Source of the DNA: an uncultured Clostridia bacterium | Lineage (GTDB): Bacteria; Bacillota; Clostridia; Christensenellales; Borkfalkiaceae | Length of the DNA stretch: 5,414 nucleotides | Direction: 5' to 3' | NCBI GenBank assembly: GCA_900548845.1 | Contig: URMI01000093.1 | Location: 1 to 5,414, forward strand | Shown: positions 1 to 5,345 of the stretch, in pieces | Numbering within the stretch: the first letter of the stretch is position 1 | Layout: each line of letters opens with the position of its first letter | The notes under the pieces: generated by a model | Told to the model about the DNA's origin: nothing | Databases searched by the model: none | What the model saw: the letters and a program-made list of their open reading frames with translations, nothing else | Translations under genes and position numbers: made by a program

Positions 1-67
1 GCACGGTCAAGGGCCTTAACGCAGTATCGGGGCAAAACACGCGCTTTTGATCGGGTTCCTATTATTC
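1..67 (-). other. 5' part of an unidentified leftward transcript
   Basis: The leftward promoter at 74-102 predicts a transcript starting near 67 and leaving the window at position 1. An AGGA lies at 60-57 on the minus strand, but no ATG follows it at normal spacing. Two frames stay open to the edge: one from GTG at 40-38 (VFCPDTALRPLTV) and one from TTG at 35-33 (MPRYCVKALDR). Neither has a well-placed ribosome binding site and I recognise neither peptide. It could be a 5' leader, the start of a coding gene, or a structured RNA. I cannot choose between these from 67 bases. Confidence 0.3.
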
Positions 68-73
68 CCTTAC

Positions 74-102
74 AGTATATCATAAAAAACGCAGTCTGTC
101 AA
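74..102 (-). promoter_or_regulatory. Leftward sigma-A-type promoter
   Basis: Read on the minus strand, a perfect -35 box TTGACA (102-97) is followed by exactly 17 bases and a -10 box TATACT (79-74; 5 of 6 consensus). A TG one base upstream of the -10 makes it an extended -10. The predicted start of transcription is near 67. This is a very strong match to the bacterial housekeeping promoter and implies a divergently transcribed gene or RNA to the left of the window. Confidence 0.72.
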
Positions 103-111
103 TCATTGACA
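97..111. promoter_or_regulatory. Palindrome formed by two back-to-back -35 boxes
   Basis: TGTCAA-TCA-TTGACA is a perfect 6-bp inverted repeat around a 3-bp centre. Each arm is the consensus -35 box of one of two divergent promoters. The arrangement means two RNA polymerases probably cannot bind at once. The dyad could also be read by a dimeric regulator, but its symmetry is fully explained by the two -35 boxes, so a dedicated operator is only a possibility. Confidence 0.6.
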
Positions 112-134
112 AAATTTTTCATTTGCTGTAAAAT
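106..134 (+). promoter_or_regulatory. Rightward sigma-A-type promoter for the flavoprotein operon
   Basis: TTGACA (106-111, perfect) is followed by a 17-bp spacer with an A/T-rich start and a -10 box TAAAAT (129-134; 5 of 6 consensus). Transcription should start 6-8 bases after the -10, at about 140-142. That coincides with the ATG at 141, so the mRNA is predicted to be leaderless or nearly so. Confidence 0.75.
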
Positions 135-140
135 ATGCGC

Positions 141-1286
141 ATGGATCACATTGCCGTCATCGGCGGGGGAGCCGCAGGCCTTCTCGCCGCCGTCCGCCTC
201 TCTCAGGCAGGAAAACACATCACCCTCTTCGAGCGCGGAGAACGCCTCGGCCGCAAGCTGTCCGCAACGGGCAACGGGCAGGGGAACGTCACCAACCTTC
301 ACATGGGGGCAGAACACTATCATACGGACGATCCCGCCCTTCTCGCCCGCGCTCTCGAGCGTTTCGGCGCGGAGGAGACCATCGCCTTTCTCGAAACGCT
401 CGGCGGCGTCTTCCTGCCCGATGCGCGCGGCAGGGTGTACCCCGCGGGGCGGCAGGCTTCGGCAATTACCGACCTTTTTCGCCGCGAACTTTCCCGCCTT
501 AATACCGACATCCGCCTCTCTTCCCAAGTCACTTCCCTTAGAAGGGAGAAAAACGGCTTTGCTCTTTCTACGGCGGCGGGATGCGAACGCTTTTCCGCCG
601 TCCTTTTGGCGGCGGGCGGGTGCGCCGCGCCCAACTTCGGCACGGACGGCTCGGCGTTCACCCTCGTAAAACCTCTGGGGCACACCGTGCTGCCCTTGTC
701 TCCCGTCCTCGTGCAGCTCAAGTGCGATGCAAGCGACGTGCGCGGGCTCAAAGGCATCCGCATCGACGCCGTCCTCACCGTCCTTCGCGCGGGCAGGGAA
801 GTCTGCCGCGTGCGGGGCGACGTGCTCTTCACGGAGAGCGGGCTTTCGGGCGACGCTACCTTCCGCGCCTCGTCCTATGCCGAGGCGGGCGACACCGTCC
901 TTCTCGATCTTCTGCCCGACGTTTCAAAAGAGCGCATCCTCTCCGCCCTTCAAAAGGGGGAGGGGGCAGACTGTCTTTTATGCCTCGTCAACAACGGGCT
1001 CGGGCGCTTCCTCTACAAAAAGAGCGAAGGGGATAAGCGCCGTCTTGCCGCCCTTCTGAAGGGCTTTCCCGTCACCGTCAAGGGCACGCTCGGCTTTGCT
1101 TACGCGCAGGCGACGCGGGGCGGCGTGCCCCTTTCCGAGGTCAAAGAGACGCTCGAAAGCCGCCTTGCGCCCAACCTCTTCTTCGCGGGGGAGATGCTCA
1201 ACGTCGACGGCGACTGCGGCGGCTATAACCTGCAATGGGCGTTCACGTCCGCTTATCTTGCTTCGGAGGCGCTTTTATGCCTGTAA
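141..1286 (+). CDS. HI0933/BaiN-family FAD-dependent flavoprotein (NAD(P)/FAD oxidoreductase)
   Basis: A 381-residue cytoplasmic flavoprotein. The N-terminus carries a Rossmann dinucleotide-binding motif (GGGAAG, residues 8-13) that ends in an acidic ERGERLGRK segment. The family block normally ending RCN(x)TN reads TGNGQGNVTN (43-52). Other family marks are AAGG (157-160), LFTESGLSG (229-237) and a C-terminal FAD segment FAGEMLNVDGDCGGYNLQ (348-365). Length is close to the roughly 400 usual for the family. The family includes E. coli YhiN and BaiN, reported in Clostridium scindens as a bile-acid reductase; membership does not establish that substrate here. An ATG at 135 would add two residues, but it lies upstream of the predicted transcription start and neither ATG has a Shine-Dalgarno site, so 141 is preferred. 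The gene overlaps its downstream neighbour by 10 bp. Family call is secure; the reaction is unknown. Confidence 0.9.
   Translation: MDHIAVIGGGAAGLLAAVRLSQAGKHITLFERGERLGRKLSATGNGQGNVTNLHMGAEHYHTDDPALLARALERFGAEETIAFLETLGGVFLPDARGRVYPAGRQASAITDLFRRELSRLNTDIRLSSQVTSLRREKNGFALSTAAGCERFSAVLLAAGGCAAPNFGTDGSAFTLVKPLGHTVLPLSPVLVQLKCDASDVRGLKGIRIDAVLTVLRAGREVCRVRGDVLFTESGLSGDATFRASSYAEAGDTVLLDLLPDVSKERILSALQKGEGADCLLCLVNNGLGRFLYKKSEGDKRRLAALLKGFPVTVKGTLGFAYAQATRGGVPLSEVKETLESRLAPNLFFAGEMLNVDGDCGGYNLQWAFTSAYLASEALLCL
1265..1269 (+). promoter_or_regulatory. Ribosome binding site that sets the start of the second flavoprotein
   Basis: GGAGG lies inside the end of the upstream gene, seven bases before the ATG at 1277. 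This fixes the start there rather than at the earlier in-frame ATG at 1235, which has no such site and would add 14 residues unrelated to the family. Confidence 0.8.
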
Positions 1287-2794
1287 TATATCACAATCTC
1301 ACCCTGCGCCCCGGGAAGAAGGAGGCGGAACTTCTCAAACTGTGCGAACGCAAGCTACACGCGCCCGTCCGTTATTTCCGCATCCTCAAAAAATCGCTCG
1401 ACGCGCGCGATAAGTCCAACATCAAATGGGTGTATTCGGTGGAGTGCTCCTCCCGCCCCGAACAGCCGCCCGCGCGCACCTATCCCCGCATCACGCGCCC
1501 CGCGCCCAAAGTGTTCATCGCGGGCGCAGGCCCAGCGGGGCTCTTCTGCGCCCTGCGCCTCATCCGTCACGGCATGGAGCCCGTCCTTCTCGAACGCGGC
1601 AAACCCGTCGAAGAGCGCGCCGAGGACATCGCAAACTTCTTTCAAACGGGCGTGCTCGCTCCCGACAGCAACGTGCAGTTCGGCGAAGGGGGCGCGGGCA
1701 CCTTTTCGGACGGCAAGCTCTACACGCAGACCAACAGCGCCTTCCACCGCGAGATCCTGGAAACGTTCGTGGAATTCGGCGCGCCCGAAGAGATCGCTTA
1801 TCTCGGCCGCCCGCACATCGGCAGCGACAAGCTCCGCCTCGTCATCGCCAACATGCGCCGCTATATCCTGGAGCACGGCGGCGCCATCCGATATGGCAGC
1901 AAGCTCGACGACTTGCGCATAAAAGACGGCGCGCTCACCGCTATCTCCGTGAACGGCGCGTGGGAGGAAGCCTCCCTTCTCGTCCTTGCCGTCGGCCACA
2001 GCGCGCGCGACACCTTCGAGCTCCTGCAAAGGCGCGGTTTCCATATGGAAGCGAAGGACTTCGCGGTGGGGGTGCGCATCGAGCATCTCCAATCGCGCAT
2101 CTCGCGGGCGCAGTACGGCGAAGGCTATGCGGCGCTCCCGCCCGCCGACTACAAGCTCGTCTCGCACGCCTCGGAGCGCGCCGTGTTCACCTTCTGCATG
2201 TGCCCCGGCGGCGTCGTCATCCCCGCCGCGTCCGAAGAGGGGGGCGTCGTCGTCAACGGCATGAGCAACTTCGCCCGCGACGAAAAGAACGCCAATTCCG
2301 CGCTCGTCGTGCAGGTGAAAAAGGAAGACTTCGGCGAGGGCGCTTTGGCGGGCGTTGCCTTCCAGCGCAAGATCGAGCGCGCCGCATACCTTGCGGCGGG
2401 CGGCGGGTATCTCGCCCCCGCGCAGCTCGTGGGCGACTTCCTCGCCAAGAAGGAGAGCTACTACTTCGGCGAGGTCAGGCCTTCCTACGCGCGCGGCACC
2501 GCCTTTGCGCCCGTCGACGCCTATCTTCCCCCCGCCGTGTGCGCGTCTCTCCGCGCCGCCATTCCCGATATGGCGCTGCGCCTTTCGGGCTTTTCCTCGT
2601 ACGAGGGCGTTTTAACGGGCGTCGAATCGCGCACGAGCTCTCCCGTCCGCATCCTGCGCGGCGAAAATTTCGAGGCGGAGGGCATTTCGGGCGTGTACCC
2701 CTGCGGCGAGGGCTGCGGGTACGCGGGCGGCATCACCTCTGCCGCCGCCGACGGCCTCCGCATCGCCCACACCATCGCCTCAAAATTCCTGTAA
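1277..2794 (+). CDS. COG2509-type FAD-dependent dehydrogenase (uncharacterised)
   Basis: A 505-residue soluble protein of the widespread but functionally unassigned COG2509 flavoproteins. An N-terminal module (residues 1-60, with the conserved-looking stretch KKSLDARDKSNIKWVYSV at 38-55) precedes the FAD domain. The dinucleotide motif is GAGPAG (83-88), preceded by the beta strand KVFIA. Further family blocks are VQFGEGGAGTFSDGKL (133-148), AVGHSARD (238-245), FCMCPGG (306-312), GMSNFARDEKNANSA (328-342), TGVESRTSSPVRI (447-459) and the C-terminal FAD-contact segment CGEGCGYAGGITSAAADG (476-493). All expected blocks are present and length is normal. It starts 10 bp before the upstream stop codon, so translation is probably coupled and the two flavoproteins are made together. 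The substrate and the role of the N-terminal module are not known. No terminator follows closely; the nearest probable one is at 3101-3127. Confidence 0.92.
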   Translation: MPVIYHNLTLRPGKKEAELLKLCERKLHAPVRYFRILKKSLDARDKSNIKWVYSVECSSRPEQPPARTYPRITRPAPKVFIAGAGPAGLFCALRLIRHGMEPVLLERGKPVEERAEDIANFFQTGVLAPDSNVQFGEGGAGTFSDGKLYTQTNSAFHREILETFVEFGAPEEIAYLGRPHIGSDKLRLVIANMRRYILEHGGAIRYGSKLDDLRIKDGALTAISVNGAWEEASLLVLAVGHSARDTFELLQRRGFHMEAKDFAVGVRIEHLQSRISRAQYGEGYAALPPADYKLVSHASERAVFTFCMCPGGVVIPAASEEGGVVVNGMSNFARDEKNANSALVVQVKKEDFGEGALAGVAFQRKIERAAYLAAGGGYLAPAQLVGDFLAKKESYYFGEVRPSYARGTAFAPVDAYLPPAVCASLRAAIPDMALRLSGFSSYEGVLTGVESRTSSPVRILRGENFEAEGISGVYPCGEGCGYAGGITSAAADGLRIAHTIASKFL

Positions 2795-2808
2795 TGCTTC
2801 ATTTCCTT

Positions 2809-2853
2809 GCCTCCCTCTTTGAGGGAGGTGCCTGCGAAGCAGACGGAAGGAGT
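2809..2853. repeat. Small hairpin repeat, copy 1
   Basis: A 45-base module made of a perfect 8-bp hairpin (CCTCCCTC 2810-2817 with GAGGGAGG 2821-2828), a second small hairpin (CTGC-GAA-GCAG 2832-2842) and the tail ACGGAAGGAGT. The order hairpin, GTG, variable hairpin, GACGGAGGGAG-like tail matches dispersed intergenic repeats that are common in gut Clostridia; that comparison is from memory. The module is flanked by TTTCCT at 2802-2807 and 2854-2859, a possible 6-bp target duplication. No run of T follows directly, so a terminator role is doubtful. Confidence 0.65.
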
Positions 2854-2866
2854 TTTCCTCATTACA

Positions 2867-2930
2867 GCCTCCTCTTCGGGGAGGTGGCGCGCTGTCCGAG
2901 GCTCGCCCTCGGCAGCGCGACGGAGGGAGT
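2867..2930. repeat. Small hairpin repeat, copy 2 (long-stem variant)
   Basis: A 64-base relative of copy 1, starting 13 bases after it. It shares the first block (GCCTCC...GGGAGGTG) and the end block (GACGGAGGGAGT). The central hairpin is different and much stronger: CGCGCTG (2888-2894) pairs with CAGCGCG (2913-2919), and CCGAGG (2896-2901) with CCTCGG (2907-2912), with one bulged T and a 5-base loop. The shared ends with different centres suggest one repeat family with a variable middle. Confidence 0.65.
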
Positions 2931-2936
2931 CATTGC

Positions 2937-2953
2937 CGGAGCTTCCCGCTCCG
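2937..2953. repeat. Short hairpin after the tandem repeats
   Basis: CGGAGC (2937-2942) and GCTCCG (2948-2953) form a perfect 6-bp stem with loop TTCCC. A C-rich stretch follows instead of T residues, so it is not a rightward terminator. It may be a decayed part of the neighbouring repeats. Confidence 0.4.
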
Positions 2954-3100
2954 CCCCCGCATTTCACCATATTTCCCCCGAAATTCTCCCCCTTTTAATG
3001 CGGTTTTCACGCAGAATACACGCGGATGAGGTAAGATATGCTTGCAAGCGCAGGACAGTAGCTTACACTCCATAATTTTTTCATATTCTCTCACTTAGGC
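2954..3100. other. Intergenic stretch without recognisable gene
   Basis: I see no supported coding region here: the short open frames lack a ribosome binding site and family resemblance. The only structure is a perfect 10-bp palindrome GCTTGCAAGC at 3040-3049. A weak promoter-like pair (TTGCAA 3042-3047, TACACT 3064-3069, 16-bp spacer) is not convincing because the -10 matches only 4 of 6 positions. Confidence 0.4.
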
Positions 3101-3127
3101 AAAGCCTCTCCCCCGCGGAGAGGTTTT
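3101..3127 (+). terminator. Probable intrinsic terminator, possibly bidirectional
   Basis: CCTCTCC (3105-3111) pairs perfectly with GGAGAGG (3117-3123) around a 5-base loop. The stem can extend through AAAG on the left and TTTT on the right (3124-3127). The T tract is short but is followed by a T-rich stretch. The A run on the other side gives a similar shape on the minus strand. It would stop readthrough from the flavoprotein operon before the glycosidase promoter. The distance of about 300 bases from the operon end lowers confidence. Confidence 0.5.
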
Positions 3128-3144
3128 GTCTTGTTCTCTTTCTG

Positions 3145-3160
3145 CCCCCCCCCAAAAAAA
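3145..3160. repeat. Homopolymer tract C9 then A7
   Basis: Nine C residues (3145-3153) are followed directly by seven A residues (3154-3160), 36 bases upstream of the glycosidase -35 box. Such runs are prone to slippage. Here the run lies outside the promoter spacer and outside any supported reading frame, so an effect on expression is not evident. Confidence 0.8.
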
Positions 3161-3196
3161 CTTTCCCTCTCCGCCCCACAAACATTTTTATTTCTA

Positions 3197-3225
3197 TTGC
3201 AATTTGAAACAGTTTATGATAGAAT
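3197..3225 (+). promoter_or_regulatory. Promoter of the GH43 lipoprotein gene (extended -10)
   Basis: TTGCAA (3197-3202; 4 of 6 consensus) is followed by a 17-bp spacer and TAGAAT (3220-3225; 5 of 6). TG at 3217-3218 lies one base before the -10, making an extended -10 that can offset the weaker -35. Upstream DNA at 3181-3196 is A/T-rich. Transcription should start near 3232 and give a leader of about 22 bases that holds the ribosome binding site. Confidence 0.6.
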
Positions 3226-3241
3226 AAAACAAAAATATAGG

Positions 3242-3246
3242 GGAGG
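3242..3246 (+). promoter_or_regulatory. Ribosome binding site that fixes a TTG start
   Basis: GGAGG, within a longer G-rich run to 3249, lies seven bases before TTG at 3254. With the signal peptide that begins there, it shows that the TTG is the start codon, not the upstream in-frame TTG at 3131. Confidence 0.75.
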
Positions 3247-3253
3247 GGGTATC

Positions 3254-5200
3254 TTGAAGAAGTTATCCAAAGTATTTTCGCTCGTGCTCGGCTCGGTGCT
3301 CGTGTTAAGCCTTCTCACGGGCTGCAAGAACGCCGCAGAAGAGCCGACCGCAGCACGCATCTGTTACGATAATCTCGGCGCGGGCTTTTTATCGGAAGCC
3401 GACACCAAAGTCGTCGTCGAAGGCGCGGAGTCCGTCTCCGCCGTCGATGCGGACGGCAACGCCGTCTCCGATCCCGATACGATCGCCGCTTACGACGAAG
3501 CGACGGGCACGGTCACGGCAGTTTCGGAGGGCGCTTTGACGCTCACCCTGAAAGGGGGAGAAAAGTTCCGCGTCGAAGTCGTGCCCGCCTATCCCACCGA
3601 TCCGGGCAATCAGTACGACGGCACGGCGATGGACTATTCGCAGCAGGGCAAGCTCCTCGGCGGCTGCCACGATCCTTCCCTCATCGAGGTGGAAGAGAAC
3701 GGCGCGCCCGCTTATTACATCTTCTCCACGGGCTGGGCGCAGGGCAACGAGATCCGCCGCTCCACCGATCTTCTCACCTGGGATTACATGGGCAAGGCGA
3801 CGGGCAGCAATACCGTCCTCTCCAAGGTGGAGACCTGGATCGGCGGCACCAACGATACGGGCTTTGTGCAGTGGTGGGCGCCCGATATCGTCGCGGCTCC
3901 CGACGGCGGCTACTGGCTCTACACCTGCTGCGTCTCCGACGCGAAAGTCAACCTCGACGGCATCAACTATTCCATGGCGTGCATCATCCTCATGGAGTCG
4001 GATACCCTCGAAGCGGAGTCCTTCCGCTACAAGGGCGTTCTCATGCAGTCGTGCATCCCCGACGGCACGGAGGGCGCCATCGACGTCAACTCCATCGACC
4101 CGCAGATCATCTACGATGCAGACGGCAAGATGTACATGGCGTACGGCTCCTTCGGCACGGGCAACTGGATGCTCGAGCTGGACCCCAAAACGGGCCTGAG
4201 AAAGGACAAAATGTATAAAAACGACACCTTCTACTCCTGGCAGGAGGTGCGCGAATTCCGCACCGAAGCCGTCACTGTCTACGGCGGGTATCTCTCCGGC
4301 GACGAGGTCTCCACCGATTACTACGGCACCATGATCTCGCAGGGCGCGATGGAAGCTCCCGTCATCGCCCGTCACGACAACGTCACTATCTCCGATGAAA
4401 ACGGCGTCATCGAAGAGGGCAAGACGTACTACTACTCCATGCATTCCTACAACGGGCTCGACGTCGCCTATCAGATGTGGGGCGGCAGGAGCGAGTCCGT
4501 CTGGGGCCGCTATCAGTCGGTGGGCGGCGGCGAAGTGTTCAATCAGAGCATGGGCTCTTCCGCCAACCAGGGCAACAAGTACATGGGCAGCTTCACCTGG
4601 TCCGATCAGGCGGAGGACAGCAAGGAGACGGATATCGTCCTTCCCGGCCACAACGACCTTTTCACGACGTCCTCGGGCATGAACCTGGCGGCATACATCA
4701 CCCGCACGTACAGTTACGGCACGCCCACTGACCCCGTCTTCATGTCGCAGGTGCATCAGTACTACCTCAACAGCATGGGCGATATCTGCATCAATCCCAA
4801 CCGCTACGGCGGCGAGATCGACCGCTCCGTCTCCAAAGAAGAGCTGCTGCACTTTACGGACGGCGGCCGCTTCAAGCTCGTCGCCATGGCGAACAACACC
4901 AACTCGGGCTCCGGTGCCGTGCAGTCCGTCGAAGTCGTCCTCTCCGAAGACGGTAAGATCAGTTATAACGGCACGCAGGCGGGCAGCTGGCTCATGTACG
5001 GCGAAGGTTACATCAAGCTCACCTTCACTCCGGGCTCCATCCCGGGCGCCAACGTCGAAAAACTCTACTACGGCGTCGTGCGCCCCGCATGGCTCTTCGA
5101 GCAGGGCAAGTCGGGCTTCACCGTCACGGCGATGGGCCACGGCGGCGGCACGCGCAGCTGCGCGCTCTTCATGAACAATATCTCCACGATCGGCGGCTGA
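3254..5200 (+). CDS. Secreted lipoprotein, GH43 family glycoside hydrolase, probable endo-1,5-alpha-L-arabinanase
   Basis: A 648-residue surface lipoprotein expected to cut alpha-1,5-linked arabinan outside the cell. Residues 1-24 are a lipoprotein signal peptide: KK at the start, a hydrophobic core and lipobox LTGC, with Cys24 lipidated. Residues about 47-113 resemble a bacterial Ig-like (Big_2) domain (VSDPDTIAAYDEATGTVTAV). The five-bladed GH43 domain covers about 133-520. By family pattern, the base is Asp140 (CHDPS), the pKa-modulating Asp is Asp282 (SIDPQ) and the acid is Glu368 (MEAPVI). WWAPDI (207-212), GRSESVWGRY (411-420) and GHND (His466, the usual metal-site His) also fit. VHQYYLN...NRYGGE (500-521) leads into a C-terminal beta domain (about 535-640) like that of B. 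subtilis AbnB/YxiA. It has its own promoter and terminator and no transport genes beside it. The start is a TTG. GH43 membership is secure; arabinan specificity is inferred. Confidence 0.88.
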   Translation: MKKLSKVFSLVLGSVLVLSLLTGCKNAAEEPTAARICYDNLGAGFLSEADTKVVVEGAESVSAVDADGNAVSDPDTIAAYDEATGTVTAVSEGALTLTLKGGEKFRVEVVPAYPTDPGNQYDGTAMDYSQQGKLLGGCHDPSLIEVEENGAPAYYIFSTGWAQGNEIRRSTDLLTWDYMGKATGSNTVLSKVETWIGGTNDTGFVQWWAPDIVAAPDGGYWLYTCCVSDAKVNLDGINYSMACIILMESDTLEAESFRYKGVLMQSCIPDGTEGAIDVNSIDPQIIYDADGKMYMAYGSFGTGNWMLELDPKTGLRKDKMYKNDTFYSWQEVREFRTEAVTVYGGYLSGDEVSTDYYGTMISQGAMEAPVIARHDNVTISDENGVIEEGKTYYYSMHSYNGLDVAYQMWGGRSESVWGRYQSVGGGEVFNQSMGSSANQGNKYMGSFTWSDQAEDSKETDIVLPGHNDLFTTSSGMNLAAYITRTYSYGTPTDPVFMSQVHQYYLNSMGDICINPNRYGGEIDRSVSKEELLHFTDGGRFKLVAMANNTNSGSGAVQSVEVVLSEDGKISYNGTQAGSWLMYGEGYIKLTFTPGSIPGANVEKLYYGVVRPAWLFEQGKSGFTVTAMGHGGGTRSCALFMNNISTIGG

Positions 5201-5225
5201 GCCGCCCCCAAAGGCAAAAATGCGC

Positions 5226-5257
5226 GCCCCCGGGCTCTCTCGGGGGCAATTTTTTTT
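5226..5257 (+). terminator. Intrinsic terminator of the GH43 gene
   Basis: GCCCCCG (5226-5232) pairs perfectly with CGGGGGC (5241-5247) around an 8-base loop, followed by AA and eight T residues (5250-5257). It begins 26 bases after the stop codon and separates the glycosidase gene from the next promoter. Confidence 0.92.
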
Positions 5258-5267
5258 GCAAGGGGTC

Positions 5268-5296
5268 TTGTCAAGCCGTTCAAAATGCGCTATAAT
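5268..5296 (+). promoter_or_regulatory. Near-consensus promoter for the right-edge gene
   Basis: TTGTCA (5268-5273; 5 of 6) is followed by a 17-bp spacer and a perfect TATAAT (5291-5296). Transcription should start near 5303, leaving a leader of about 43 bases. The match suggests strong sigma-A-dependent transcription. Confidence 0.8.
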
Positions 5297-5315
5297 AAAA
5301 GAGGAATGTGTATCT

Positions 5316-5331
5316 GCGCGCGATCGTGCGC
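5316..5331 (+). promoter_or_regulatory. Palindrome in the 5' leader of the right-edge gene
   Basis: GCGCGCGATCGTGCGC is a dyad with one G-T mismatch. In RNA it can form a 5-6 bp stem with a 4-6 base loop just upstream of the ribosome binding site; in DNA it could be a repressor site just downstream of the promoter. No T tract follows, so it is not a terminator. Its role is not known. Confidence 0.4.
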
Positions 5332-5345
5332 GTTTTGGGGGACTT

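Noticed and set aside
1..70. Fragment of 6S RNA or another known structured RNA at the left edge
   Set aside because: Parts such as GGGCCTTAA looked suggestive on the plus strand, but I could not fit a known consensus and no terminator follows; a covariance-model search with more flanking sequence would decide.
1235..1276. Earlier ATG start for the COG2509 protein
   Set aside because: It lies deep inside the upstream gene without a ribosome binding site, whereas ATG at 1277 follows GGAGG by seven bases and begins the family-typical N-terminus.
1355..2167. A 270-codon minus-strand open frame within the COG2509 gene
   Set aside because: It has no recognisable domain and no promoter or ribosome binding site, and the opposite strand has an intact, well-matched family protein.
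2809..2930. CRISPR array or tRNA cluster in the repeat region
   Set aside because: There are only two unequal copies with internal hairpins and a 13-base gap; no regular spacers and no cloverleaf or CCA end are visible.
1426..3075. A 549-codon plus-strand open frame overlapping the COG2509 gene
   Set aside because: Its translation is extremely rich in Arg, Pro and His, as expected for the shifted frame of a GC-rich gene, and it runs across the hairpin repeats after 2794.
3131..3253. Upstream TTG start for the GH43 protein
   Set aside because: It would begin upstream of the predicted promoter, translate the homopolymer tract and put 41 residues before a clear lipoprotein signal peptide.
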